DNA from: Colwellia sp. MB02u-6
GTDB taxonomy: Bacteria > Pseudomonadota > Gammaproteobacteria > Enterobacterales > Alteromonadaceae
Direction: 5' to 3'
Assembly: GCF_014077095.1 (NCBI RefSeq)
Contig: NZ_JACGVG010000035.1
Coordinates: forward strand, 471,509 to 535,508
DNA length: 64,000 nucleotides
Part shown: piece by piece, positions 19,134 through 27,744 of the stretch
Position numbering within the stretch: position 1 is the first letter of the stretch
Layout: the number at the start of each line of letters is the position of its first letter
Notes under the pieces: model-generated
What the model was told of the DNA's origin: nothing
Databases searched by the model: none
What the model saw: the letters and a program-made list of their open reading frames with translations, nothing else
Position numbers and translations under genes: made by a program

Positions 19134-19828
19134 ATTATTTATCTGAAAACCTCAAAAACGCGCTCGCTGCAGAATACGTATTAGGTACCTTGCGCGGACC
19201 TGCTCGTCAGCGCTTTCAAAAATTAATGATGCAACATCCGCCGATCAGCGAGGCAACCCACACTTGGGAGCAGCAGCTAAATGGCTTAGGAGAAAAAATC
19301 CGACCCGTGACACCTGATGCTTCAGTTTGGCTGCGCATCGAGCAGCAGCTAGGGTTTGTTACTGAACCAGAAAAAAATAATATTGTGTCGATAACCAAGG
19401 CCAAGCCAAGAATATGGCAAAGCATCGCGGGTTTAGCGTCAGCGGCTGCCTTGGTGCTAGCGGTATTATTAGTCAATGTTGAACCCATATCAGCACCTGA
19501 TGCTCAGCAACTCGCTTTGGTGAATAATGAACAAACTGAGCTGTTATGGGCACTAGAGATTGGCAAAGACACTATTGATATTCAAGCGACTAAAAGCTTA
19601 GTGGCGCAGGCTAATGCGGATTATCAATTATGGATAGTACCAGCAGATGGCAGAGCGCCTATCTCTTTAGGCTTATTACCTAAAACGGGTAAATTGACCT
19701 TAAGTAAACCTCAATTGTTTGATCAAATTGAAATTGCTGCTTTGGCGGTGAGTTTAGAGCCTCTAGGTGGCTCGCCTAATGGTTCACCTACTACCGTGCT
19801 ATATACCTCTAAATTGGTTACGCTTTAG
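19130..19828 (+). CDS. RskA-type transmembrane anti-sigma factor
   Basis: The ATG at 19130 overlaps the sigma factor stop (ATGA) and is preferred to an in-frame TTG at 19118. The 232-residue protein has an N-terminal cytosolic helical domain (residues ~1-90, with YVLGTLRGPARQRFQKLM, the anti-sigma-K signature), one membrane helix (~104-122) and a periplasmic C-terminal RskA domain (~130-232), with the conserved-looking YQLWIVPADG and SLGLLP. There is no HxxxCxxC zinc motif. It should hold the ECF sigma at the membrane until a periplasmic signal triggers its proteolysis. Confidence 0.9.
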   Translation: MNYLSENLKNALAAEYVLGTLRGPARQRFQKLMMQHPPISEATHTWEQQLNGLGEKIRPVTPDASVWLRIEQQLGFVTEPEKNNIVSITKAKPRIWQSIAGLASAAALVLAVLLVNVEPISAPDAQQLALVNNEQTELLWALEIGKDTIDIQATKSLVAQANADYQLWIVPADGRAPISLGLLPKTGKLTLSKPQLFDQIEIAALAVSLEPLGGSPNGSPTTVLYTSKLVTL

Positions 19829-19886
19829 TTTATTAATAAGCGCTAATGAGTTTACACTTACCGCATGATTTGTACTGAATAAGATG

Positions 19887-19918
19887 AAAAGCGAAACGCA
19901 AGTTTCGCTTTTTTTTAG
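19887..19918 (+). terminator. Rho-independent terminator after the sigma/anti-sigma operon
   Basis: A perfect 11-base stem (AAAAGCGAAAC at 19887-19897 pairing with GTTTCGCTTTT at 19902-19912) with a four-base loop is followed by more T. It closes the sigma/anti-sigma transcript, so the DUF4331 locus must have its own promoter. Confidence 0.9.
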
Positions 19919-20428
19919 ATTTTTTTACTGCCTTGAAATAAATATACCCATTAGCGCTCTGTTATTAGTGTGTTGGATACATCGTCAATAATTAAAAAAT
20001 ATTGAGCGGGATTACAGCATAAGTTTAACTAGCTCGTACAAGTTGTGTCAGCTGCATAAGTTGAAAGGTAACCTAGCCAATAAAAGCACAAATGCATATA
20101 GTATTGTTGTTTTCTAGTTTCAAACCAGTTTGCATTAGTTAATTAAGTTACCTAGGCGGGATGAACAATATAATCAATGAAAGAGCACAAAAGTATAAAG
20201 GCATAGAGATAGTGCGGTACATAAGAGCGACATATAAGCTATGACAAGTTTTTAATCGGGTTGATAAATATACCCTATTCACGTATTTAAGCTGATTAAT
20301 CGCTTGGAAAAATAATTAATTTAAAAAAGATTACTTTCTTTGCATCCAATGCTTAATCTCAATCGTTTAACTAGATGAACTCTAAAAAAAGTACGATTAA
20401 GAATCATAAAATTAAAAAAGGAAACGTC
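19919..20428. other. Long upstream region of the DUF4331 locus
   Basis: About 510 bases of AT-rich sequence contain no gene apart from short frames. The promoter of the DUF4331 cluster must be here, since a strong terminator separates it from the anti-sigma gene. An AAAAGGA ribosome site closes it. Confidence 0.45.
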
Positions 20429-22021
20429 ATGAAAAAATATAAATTAACGCTTATTGCCTCGGTAATTATGAGTGCAACCTTGTCTCAAGCTGTTACAGCA
20501 TCAAGTCATCGTGAAGCACCAAATGTTACGCGCATGCCGACAATAGATTCAACAGATTTTTATTCATTCAATAGTTACGAAGCAGGGCGTGGCGATTATG
20601 TCACCCTAATCGCGAATTATATCCCTTTACAAGATGCCTATGGTGGACCCAACTATTTCGCAATGGATCCTGCTGCGACTTATGACATCCATATCGACAG
20701 CGATGGCGATGCCGTTGAAGATATGACTTTTAGTTTTAATTTTAGTCAGATGCTAGGTAATGACAATGCGGGTATTGCTTTGATGGTAGGTCCAGAAGGT
20801 GAACAAATATCTGTTGGTGTACCGCTTAAGAATGTGGGTAAGATCACTGCGGATAATCAAGGGGCAGCTAATTTCTCAGAAAAATACACGGTTAAAATGA
20901 CTTCAGGCCCGATGCGCACCGGCACTACTGCCAATGTCACCAATATGGATACTGGCGGAACAAACTTTCGCAAGCCACTAGATTATATCGGTACTAAATC
21001 ATTTGGCAGCGCTGCAGAGTATAAAACTTATGCAGACAGTTTTGTTTACTCAGCAGGTATCCCTGGATGTGATGTGCCGGCTAAAGTATTTGTTGGTCAG
21101 CGTAAAGATGCATTTGCTGTCAACTTGGGTAAGGTATTCGATTTAGTGAACTTTGTTCCTGTTGAAGGTGACAGTGTTCGTGGTAATGGCGATGGAGAAG
21201 GTTTCCCAGACGGTATTACTCAGTCATCAATGAATGATGACTTAGCTGATAAAAACGTCACCAGTATTGCTATTGAAGTACCAACAGCTTGTTTAATTGG
21301 CGAAGGTAATGGTGTTATTGGTAGCTGGACTAGCGCAAGTTTGCCACAAGCAAGGATTTTGAATCCTAATGCTAGTTTCGATAGCACTGAAGTGAACGGC
21401 GGTGCAATGACTCAGGTTTCACGTTTGGGTTCACCGCTAGTAAATGAGTTGGTTATCGGTTTAGCAGATAAAGATAAATTTTCAACTTCGCACCCTAGTA
21501 ATGATGGTCAGTTTATCAATTATGTCACACACCCAACGTTACCTGAGTTACTGAACATTCTGTTTAAAGATGCGGTAAACACTAGACTTGGCACTGAGTT
21601 AGAAACATTGGCACCAACAAACTTTCCACGTACTGATTTAATTGCGGCATTCTTGACCGGCGTTGCAGGTGTTAATCAGCAGTCAACTGTTACGGGTTCT
21701 GAAATGTTGCGCCTAAATACCGGTATTCCTGCCAAGCCAGCTAGCGAGCAATCTGCATTTGGTGTTGCCGGAAACGATTTAGCTGGTTTTCCAAACGGTC
21801 GTCGTCCAGGTGATGACGTAGTAGATATCGCACTTCGTGTAGTGATGGGAGCCTTGTGTCATGACATTCCAGTCAATGGCGAACCTACAAACCTAGGCTT
21901 CTGTGCACCAGAAGATGCTAATGTTGGTAATGTACCTTTCACAGATGGCGCGCCTAGCGATGCATCTATTATGGGCGATAGCTTTCCATATTTGGCTACG
22001 CCGTTACCTGGTTCTGAATAA
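20429..22021 (+). CDS. Exported DUF4331 domain protein
   Basis: The ATG at 20429 follows AAAAGGA and starts a signal peptide (cleavage near residue 25, VTA-SSHREAP); an in-frame ATG at 20375 would add an 18-residue basic leader without a ribosome site. The mature ~505-residue protein begins with the hallmark SHREAP...DSTDFYSF of DUF4331 and is rich in Asp/Asn loops, including DIHIDSDGDAVED (residues ~86-98), which resembles a calcium-binding loop, and an NGRRPGDDVVDIALR segment near the C-terminus typical of the family. The function of DUF4331 is not established. It heads a run of four genes with a small cadherin-like lipoprotein, a TPR protein and a HupE-like protein. Confidence 0.9.
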   Translation: MKKYKLTLIASVIMSATLSQAVTASSHREAPNVTRMPTIDSTDFYSFNSYEAGRGDYVTLIANYIPLQDAYGGPNYFAMDPAATYDIHIDSDGDAVEDMTFSFNFSQMLGNDNAGIALMVGPEGEQISVGVPLKNVGKITADNQGAANFSEKYTVKMTSGPMRTGTTANVTNMDTGGTNFRKPLDYIGTKSFGSAAEYKTYADSFVYSAGIPGCDVPAKVFVGQRKDAFAVNLGKVFDLVNFVPVEGDSVRGNGDGEGFPDGITQSSMNDDLADKNVTSIAIEVPTACLIGEGNGVIGSWTSASLPQARILNPNASFDSTEVNGGAMTQVSRLGSPLVNELVIGLADKDKFSTSHPSNDGQFINYVTHPTLPELLNILFKDAVNTRLGTELETLAPTNFPRTDLIAAFLTGVAGVNQQSTVTGSEMLRLNTGIPAKPASEQSAFGVAGNDLAGFPNGRRPGDDVVDIALRVVMGALCHDIPVNGEPTNLGFCAPEDANVGNVPFTDGAPSDASIMGDSFPYLATPLPGSE

Positions 22022-22032
22022 GGAGCACTTTA

Positions 22033-22575
22033 ATGCAATATAATAAACGCAACATAACGTCGCATATTATCGCAGCACCTAAACTTAAGGTAATAGCGTT
22101 AAGTTTAGCGACCACTTTGGTACTTGCAGGTTGTAACGATGGCTATAAAGAGCCGGCCGAGGTGCCAAATGCGCCACCCACTTCGATAACGGTGGATTTG
22201 ATTACTCAAACAGAAACGCCGATCACTGATATGTTAAGTGCAACCGACGCCGATGGCGACAGTTTGAGCTTTAGCCTTGATCAACAGGCAACATCAGGTG
22301 TGGTTACTGTTAGTGGCAATGGTGGATTTACTTACCAACCAAATAACGAAGTAACCGGTAGTGACAGTTTCACCTTTTCGGTCACTGACGGAGTAAACAC
22401 TGCAGTTACAGGTACGGTCAACATTACTATTGAAGCACAGCAAGTGTCTTTTGCCAGCTACAGTCGTGCAGCTTTTAATCAACATTCGAATGATAAACCT
22501 TTGGCCGTTAATGGTCGTGCGTTTATGCAAGATGTTGAGGATCCAGCGGCATACGACGATTTACTTCCACAGTAA
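22033..22575 (+). CDS. Lipoprotein with a cadherin/Ig-like tandem domain
   Basis: This 180-residue protein has a long n-region, a hydrophobic stretch and a lipobox L-A-G-C (Cys34), so it should be an outer-membrane or periplasmic lipoprotein. Residues ~50-135 form one bacterial cadherin-like/Ig-like module: LSATDADGDSLSFSL, GGFTYQPNNEVTGSDSFTF and VTDGVNTAVTGTVNITI. The DADGD loop is a typical calcium site of this fold. The last ~40 residues are not part of the repeat. AAGGAG precedes the ATG, 12 bases after the DUF4331 stop, so the two genes are co-transcribed. Confidence 0.85.
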   Translation: MQYNKRNITSHIIAAPKLKVIALSLATTLVLAGCNDGYKEPAEVPNAPPTSITVDLITQTETPITDMLSATDADGDSLSFSLDQQATSGVVTVSGNGGFTYQPNNEVTGSDSFTFSVTDGVNTAVTGTVNITIEAQQVSFASYSRAAFNQHSNDKPLAVNGRAFMQDVEDPAAYDDLLPQ

Positions 22576-22589
22576 AATAGAGCTTGACT

Positions 22590-22609
22590 GCGCCAAGGAA
22601 GGCGCCCTT
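22590..22609 (+). promoter_or_regulatory. Hairpin with the ribosome site in its loop before the TPR gene
   Basis: GCGCC (22590-22594) pairs with GGCGC (22601-22605), leaving AAGGAA in the loop, directly before CCTTTT and the ATG at 22612. The loop is the best ribosome-binding match for the TPR gene. It could modulate translation, or act as a weak terminator because a short T run follows. Confidence 0.45.
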
Positions 22610-22611
22610 TT

Positions 22612-23712
22612 ATGGATAATAATATGCCAATACTAATTTACTTGCGACGTTACACCAGCTACTTTTTAGTATTGGTATTCATGACTACCGCACACCCTGT
22701 ATATTCAGCAAGTTATGTACCCCAATCAGACCAAAGTATTGTTGCCAGTTGGACGGTGCCTGAACCCGCAGAACAACCAAAAGTGTTTATCGCACAACTG
22801 ATCAGTGACGCGAGTAAACCAGGTTTAGCTAGTCGCTATTATGGCCGGGCCAGCGCATTACTTAAGCCCTTACTATTAGCTGCTCCTAACGATTTAGAAT
22901 TACAATTTTATTCAGCTACGGTATTGCAGCACTATCATGAGTTTGATCAGGCACAACAACTGCTTTCTGAAATACTGCAGCTTCAGCCTGATCATGTCGC
23001 CGCTTGGCTAATGAAAGCCAATATTCACATGGTTCAAGGTGATTTAGTGGCGGCTAAACGAGCCTGTTTACAAGTGTTGGGACAGGGCAGTCTTTTGCTA
23101 AGCACAGCTTGTGTACTTGAAGTTAATGCAGAACAAGGACAAGTTGCCCATAGTTATCAGCAACTACAACGCGTGGTTAATATGGCGGGTAACATTCCAC
23201 GTGAACAGCATGTGTGGCTTAAACAAATTTTGGCTGATCTTGCCCACCGTCAGCAGTTACCAGAGCAGGCGATTCAGCATTTGTCAGATTTTCCTTTAGC
23301 ACAAGCGCCCGTGAGTTATTTGGCGTTATGGGCTGATATTCATTTGGAGCAACAACAAGGTAACATTGTATTAGATAAGTTAGGGCCTATTGTACTGGGC
23401 AGTGACAGCTTTGATGATGCATTATTACTGCGTTTAGCTTTGGCAGAGCAAGCGGGTAACTTAGCCAGTAATTTAGACAAAAAAGTGTGGCAACAGCGAC
23501 TAAGCCAGCGCATTAAAATACGCTTGCAGCGTAATGATACCGCTCATGCCGCAGACATTGCCCGTTATTATTTAGATATTGCACCTGATGCGATTAAAGC
23601 CCTGCACTGGGCAAAAATCAACTGGCAACAAGCTAAATTAGGCCCAGATAAACGCATACTTAAACGCGCAATGGCAGCACAAGCTACCCTTAAAATTTCA
23701 ACGCAGGCATAA
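22612..23712 (+). CDS. Exported tetratricopeptide-repeat protein
   Basis: This 366-residue protein starts with a hydrophobic segment (residues ~7-30, LIYLRRYTSYFLVLVFMTTA) that acts as a signal peptide or anchor. Residues ~65-190 contain TPR-like helical repeats (ASALLKPLLLAAPNDLELQ, DQAQQLLSEILQLQPDHVAA, GDLVAAKRACLQVL), and further helical pairs run to the C-terminus. It is very Gln- and Leu-rich. TPR proteins usually scaffold protein complexes, so it may organise the other exported proteins of this cluster; the partner is not known. An in-frame ATG four codons downstream is an alternative start. Confidence 0.85.
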   Translation: MDNNMPILIYLRRYTSYFLVLVFMTTAHPVYSASYVPQSDQSIVASWTVPEPAEQPKVFIAQLISDASKPGLASRYYGRASALLKPLLLAAPNDLELQFYSATVLQHYHEFDQAQQLLSEILQLQPDHVAAWLMKANIHMVQGDLVAAKRACLQVLGQGSLLLSTACVLEVNAEQGQVAHSYQQLQRVVNMAGNIPREQHVWLKQILADLAHRQQLPEQAIQHLSDFPLAQAPVSYLALWADIHLEQQQGNIVLDKLGPIVLGSDSFDDALLLRLALAEQAGNLASNLDKKVWQQRLSQRIKIRLQRNDTAHAADIARYYLDIAPDAIKALHWAKINWQQAKLGPDKRILKRAMAAQATLKISTQA

Positions 23713-23759
23713 GCCAGAAACCTTATAGCCAATAAGCAGTAATAGTAGTGAGATCAGAT

Positions 23760-24869
23760 ATGCAGCAGTGGTTAAAAATAGGCTTAATCGGATTATCGTT
23801 CTTATTAGCGAATACCGTGGCAGCTCATCAATTGAGCACCAGTTATATTATTGCTAAAATTGACGATACAGGTCACATTAATGGCGAATGGCAATTGAGT
23901 TTAGCTGATTTGGAACTGGCGGTGGGTTTAGATCTCAATGCCAACGGTGAGTTAACCTGGGGAGAAGTAAAAAGTCGCCAAGCTGAGATCGCTAGTTACT
24001 TAGCAGAAAACTTATTACTTAGTCGTGACAATTTTACATGTAGCTTGCGTTTTGATCTTGTAGAGCGATTACAGGATCATGCTAACGAAGCCTTTGCTGT
24101 GACTGACTTTTCAGGACAATGTGCTATCAGTGGGCCATTAAATATAAAATATAGTGCGATATTTGCTTTAGATAGTAGCCATGAAATGGTGCTAAACATT
24201 GGTGATGGCAGCAATATGCACAGCTTTGTCTTGGATGATAGCACCAGACAAATAGCGATAGATTTACGTGAGGGAAGTTGGCAAACCACCTTTAAGCAGT
24301 TTGTCTATCAAGGCATTATTCATATTTGGATCGGCATTGATCATATTCTATTTTTGTTAGCATTATTGTTGCCGGCGGTACTAGAACGTAAAAACAAGCA
24401 GTGGCAAGCTATTGCCAGTGTTAAAGTTATTTTGACTAATACAGTGTGGATTATTAGCGCATTTACCTTAGCCCATTCGCTGACATTAACTGCAACCGCT
24501 TTAGGCTGGTTAAGCCCAAGTAGTCGTTGGGTGGAACTAGGTATTGCTTTATCAGTTTTATTTGCTGCCCTGAATAATATTTGGCCTCTAGTACTACGTT
24601 TAGCTTGGTTAACCTTTGCTTTTGGTTTGTTACACGGTATGGGCTTTGCTGGTGTATTAGGCGAGTTAGGTTTACCTGCTGATCAACAATTACTGAGTAT
24701 ATTAGCCTTTAATTTTGGCGTGGAAATTGGTCAGTTAGCCATATTAGCTATTTTATTACCCGTATTGATTTTACTGCGCAAGACCAAATTCTATAGCAAA
24801 GGCGTGATGCCGGTAGGTTCTTTATTCATTGTATTGATGGCGGTGCAATGGAGTATTGAGCGTTGGTGA
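23760..24869 (+). CDS. HupE/UreJ-like membrane protein with an N-terminal EF-hand-type segment
   Basis: The ATG at 23760 is preferred to an in-frame GTG at 23748. After a signal peptide (residues ~1-22), a ~150-residue exported domain carries a canonical EF-hand loop: D58-x-N60-x-N62-G-E64-x-T66-x-x-E69. The C-terminal ~180 residues have about six membrane helices with family motifs HIWIGIDHILFLLALLLP, and HGMGFAGVLGELG. This is the HupE/UreJ_2 family, related to HupE/UreJ proteins involved in nickel or metal delivery, though this long type is of unknown function. His and Asp residues in the first motif resemble metal ligands. It is the last gene of the DUF4331 cluster. Confidence 0.85.
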   Translation: MQQWLKIGLIGLSFLLANTVAAHQLSTSYIIAKIDDTGHINGEWQLSLADLELAVGLDLNANGELTWGEVKSRQAEIASYLAENLLLSRDNFTCSLRFDLVERLQDHANEAFAVTDFSGQCAISGPLNIKYSAIFALDSSHEMVLNIGDGSNMHSFVLDDSTRQIAIDLREGSWQTTFKQFVYQGIIHIWIGIDHILFLLALLLPAVLERKNKQWQAIASVKVILTNTVWIISAFTLAHSLTLTATALGWLSPSSRWVELGIALSVLFAALNNIWPLVLRLAWLTFAFGLLHGMGFAGVLGELGLPADQQLLSILAFNFGVEIGQLAILAILLPVLILLRKTKFYSKGVMPVGSLFIVLMAVQWSIERW

Positions 24870-25004
24870 GTTTGATTAGCGTTTAGCTGCACTGTGTTAG
24901 CTTGACTTTAGCTTAGGTGGTAGCTGTTCAAAGACAGTTTATTCTTATTAAGTGAGCGATAATTTGGGCTACTACTCTATATATAGACCGCTATTCTTGA
25001 AAAT

Positions 25005-25040
25005 AAAAAGCCCTAGTTAACTTAATAACTAGGGCTTTTT
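25005..25040. terminator. Bidirectional terminator between the HupE-like gene and fur
   Basis: A perfect 15-base stem (AAAAAGCCCTAGTTA at 25005-25019 with its complement at 25026-25040) and a six-base loop lies between two convergent genes. Each strand has a flanking T run, so it should end both transcripts. Confidence 0.92.
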
Positions 25041-25074
25041 ATTTGTTATTTTGTCTACGTTTTAAAACTACGCT

Positions 25075-25518
25075 TTAAAATTGCGCTTTACGATACTTCT
25101 CGCACGCTACTTCGTCTTCACATTCACCATACAAGTATAAACTGTGATTGGTCAATTTTACTTTATGTAATTTTGCAATGTCTTCTTGGCGTTGTTCGAT
25201 TACATCGTCTTCAAATTCAATCACTTTACCACAACTTAAACACACTAAGTGATCATGATGTTTCTTATGACTTAGTTCAAATACTGATTTACCACCTTCA
25301 AAATGATGACGAGTGACAATACCTGCATCATCAAACTGGTTTAATACGCGATATACTGTCGCCAAGCCAATTTCTTCATTATGCTCGAGCAAAAGTTTGT
25401 ACACGTCTTCAGCACTGATGTGTTGGTTATTGGGGTTTTGTAAAATGGCCAAAATTTTAATGCGTGGCAGAGTAATTTTTAGTCCAGCTCTTTTTAGTTC
25501 TTCATTTTGTTCAGGCAT
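25075..25518 (-). CDS. fur: Ferric uptake regulator Fur
   Basis: The 147-residue protein has the Fur winged-helix domain (residues ~1-85, with KITLPRIKILAIL and GLATVYRVLNQFDDAGIVTRH) and the C-terminal dimerisation domain with HHDHLVCLSCGKVIEF, whose CxxC and nearby His/Glu are the known structural-zinc and regulatory metal residues. Length is exactly that of gammaproteobacterial Fur. It represses iron-uptake genes when loaded with ferrous iron. In E. coli fur follows fldA; here it is separated from fldA by about 5 kb, so that linkage is not kept. Confidence 0.97.
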   Translation of the reverse strand: MPEQNEELKRAGLKITLPRIKILAILQNPNNQHISAEDVYKLLLEHNEEIGLATVYRVLNQFDDAGIVTRHHFEGGKSVFELSHKKHHDHLVCLSCGKVIEFEDDVIEQRQEDIAKLHKVKLTNHSLYLYGECEDEVACEKYRKAQF

Positions 25519-25729
25519 TAATTTTGGTCTCTACATCTGCTTTAAATATAAAGAAAATTATAGGGGGTTATGAGCTTGGTTGAAAGGGCTAGTTGTAAAT
25601 GATTGTCTATTTTGTTGGTTTTATGGGCTTAAAACGTCATAATACTTTTCTGGTCTGATGAGTATGAGGTTATAAACCTTAGCCTTTATATGAGTACTCA
25701 CGTTTTTATACTACCTTTGAGGAAAACCT

Positions 25730-26185
25730 ATGTTTAAAAAAGCTTGGCAAATGAAATTATTACTAAATATCTGGCCACCATTTTTATTTACTGGCATTCG
25801 TGTTGTTGATGTTTCAAAGGATTTTTGTCAAGCCAAAGTGCGTTTAAAATTAAACCTATTCAACCAAAATGCGGTTGGTGTACATTTTGGTGGTTCGTTA
25901 TATGCAATGACAGATCCCTTCTGCATGTTATTGGTGATGGCGCGATTGGGGAAAGATTATATCGTTTGGGATAAGTCAGCAGATATCGATTATATTAAAC
26001 CTGGCAAGGGCATAGTAACTGCAGAATTTATCATTACCGATGCTTTGATTGCAGATATTTTGACCCAGACCGCGCAAGGCGAGAAATACCTGCCTGAAAT
26101 TCCGGTGTATGTAAAAGATGCGCAAGGCGAAATTGTCGCTAAGCTTAATAGAAAGCTATATATTCGCAGAAAAAAATCAGCGTAA
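25730..26185 (+). CDS. DUF4442 hotdog-fold protein (putative acyl-CoA thioesterase)
   Basis: The 151-residue protein matches the DUF4442 family: FTGIRVVDVSKDFCQAKV, VHFGGSLYAMTDPFCMLL and DYIKPGKG. The fold is the hotdog of PaaI-like acyl-CoA thioesterases, which hydrolyse CoA thioesters in the cytosol, but DUF4442 members mostly lack experimental work. GAGGA precedes the ATG. It is a single gene divergent from fur. I would not assign a substrate. Confidence 0.8.
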   Translation: MFKKAWQMKLLLNIWPPFLFTGIRVVDVSKDFCQAKVRLKLNLFNQNAVGVHFGGSLYAMTDPFCMLLVMARLGKDYIVWDKSADIDYIKPGKGIVTAEFIITDALIADILTQTAQGEKYLPEIPVYVKDAQGEIVAKLNRKLYIRRKKSA

Positions 26186-26289
26186 TAATAGTGGTAAAGT
26201 GACTAATACTTGGGGTTGAAATTTGAATGATTTATGCTGATAAGTCAGTTAAAGTAAAGCAGGTGTGAGCTTTATTATGATTATTAGAC

Positions 26290-26324
26290 AAAAAACGGGA
26301 ACACATAGGTTAATGTGTTCCCGC
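26290..26324 (-). terminator. Terminator of the HflX-family GTPase gene
   Basis: On the minus strand a perfect 11-base stem (CGGGAACACAT at 26297-26307 with its complement at 26314-26324) and six-base loop is followed by T6 (A run at 26291-26296). It lies about 50 bases beyond the GTPase stop codon. Confidence 0.9.
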
Positions 26325-26376
26325 GAGAGCAGTTAATTACTGTGCCGTTGATGCACTAGCATTTATGACTGATGCT

Positions 26377-27744
26377 TTATGAGTCATCAGTTGATAAACC
26401 TAACATGCTCTTTTTTAATCTTTCTAAATCGATCGCATTTGAACGTACGGTAAGCTTAATATGGCTGTACTCATATTCTTCCTTAATAACACTCATGTTA
26501 GCACGAATCTCACCTATGATACCTTTGGCGGTATAGGGAATAATAACTTCGTCTTCAATCATCTCGTTCTGTGCAACGCCAACAATATATTTATGCAATT
26601 TACTGATATCAGCAGGATTACGTGTTGAAGTCATCATAGCATCAGGGAATTCTTCCATCAGCGCTTGCTGTTGCTCAAGGCTCAGTTGATCTGATTTGTT
26701 GAGTACCAGTAATTTATTACTGTCTTCAACACCCACTTCTTCTAATACGTCATGCACGACATCGAGTTGTGCACGAAATGAAGGATCGGCAGCATCAACC
26801 ACATATAGCAATAATGATGCATCATGAGCTTCTGCTAAAGTGGAATGAAATGAGGCGACTAAATCGTGTGGTAATTTTTTAATAAAACCAACAGTATCTG
26901 ACACTAATATTCGTGGTTGAGTAATGGGATATAATGCACGAACTGTAGTGTCGAGGGTGGCAAAAAGTTTGTTCTCACCTTCGACATCACTACCGGTAAT
27001 GGCGCGCATCATTGATGACTTGCCGGCATTGGTATAACCCACTAAAGCGACACAAAAAAGCTCAGAACGTTGGCTACGTCGGCCTTTCATTTCGTCTTGA
27101 ACACTGGCTAACTCACGTTTGAGTTCGGCTAATTGGTCGCGAACTGCACGGCGGTTTAGCTCTAGTGTGGTTTCGCCAGCGCCTTTACCCATTTGACGTT
27201 CTTTATCACCCGTTGATGTTTCACGAAGGCGTGGTGCAACATAATTAAGTCGAGCAATTTCAACTTGTAATTTCGCTGTCTTGGTCCGAGCATGGCGACT
27301 AAATATTTCAATAATAATGCCGGTACGGTCAAACACCTCTACGCCTAACTGATTTTCGACATTACGCAGCTGAGATGGGCTTAAATCACAATCAAATACC
27401 ACCACATCAGCGCATGCAAACGGTAGGTTATCCGATGGAACATTTACAGGGTTAAGGGTGAACTCTGCATCTTCTTCTAAGTTTTCATCCTCTTCTAAGC
27501 CGTCAACCACACCCTTGTTACCGGTAAGTTGGGCTATTTCAGCCAGTTTTCCTAAACCGAGTACATTAACTTTTTGGGTAGAACTCAGCTTTTGCGATTG
27601 TGTACCTACTACTTTAAAGCCTAAAGTAGTGACTAAGCGAGCAAGCTCTGCAAGTGACTCGGTTGCTTCATCACCTTTAAAACTCGGTGTGCAAATAGAA
27701 ATAAGTAACGCGTTAGTCAGTGATGCTTTTGCTGTTAGTTGCAT
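26377..27744 (-). CDS. HflX-family GTPase
   Basis: The 455-residue protein has the HflX N-terminal domain (residues ~1-170, with VEVFDRTGIIIEIFSRHA), a coiled-coil linker (~195-225) and a G domain: G1 GYTNAGKS at 236-243, G2 TLDTT, G3 DTVGF and G4 NKSD. HflX binds the 50S ribosome and splits stalled ribosomes. There is an acidic insertion of about 25 residues near 78-100 (EEDENLEEDAEF) in the nucleotide-binding N domain that E. coli HflX lacks. It is not next to hfq as hflX usually is, so it may be a second paralogue in this genome; I leave out the gene symbol. Confidence 0.9.
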   Translation of the reverse strand: MQLTAKASLTNALLISICTPSFKGDEATESLAELARLVTTLGFKVVGTQSQKLSSTQKVNVLGLGKLAEIAQLTGNKGVVDGLEEDENLEEDAEFTLNPVNVPSDNLPFACADVVVFDCDLSPSQLRNVENQLGVEVFDRTGIIIEIFSRHARTKTAKLQVEIARLNYVAPRLRETSTGDKERQMGKGAGETTLELNRRAVRDQLAELKRELASVQDEMKGRRSQRSELFCVALVGYTNAGKSSMMRAITGSDVEGENKLFATLDTTVRALYPITQPRILVSDTVGFIKKLPHDLVASFHSTLAEAHDASLLLYVVDAADPSFRAQLDVVHDVLEEVGVEDSNKLLVLNKSDQLSLEQQQALMEEFPDAMMTSTRNPADISKLHKYIVGVAQNEMIEDEVIIPYTAKGIIGEIRANMSVIKEEYEYSHIKLTVRSNAIDLERLKKSMLGLSTDDS

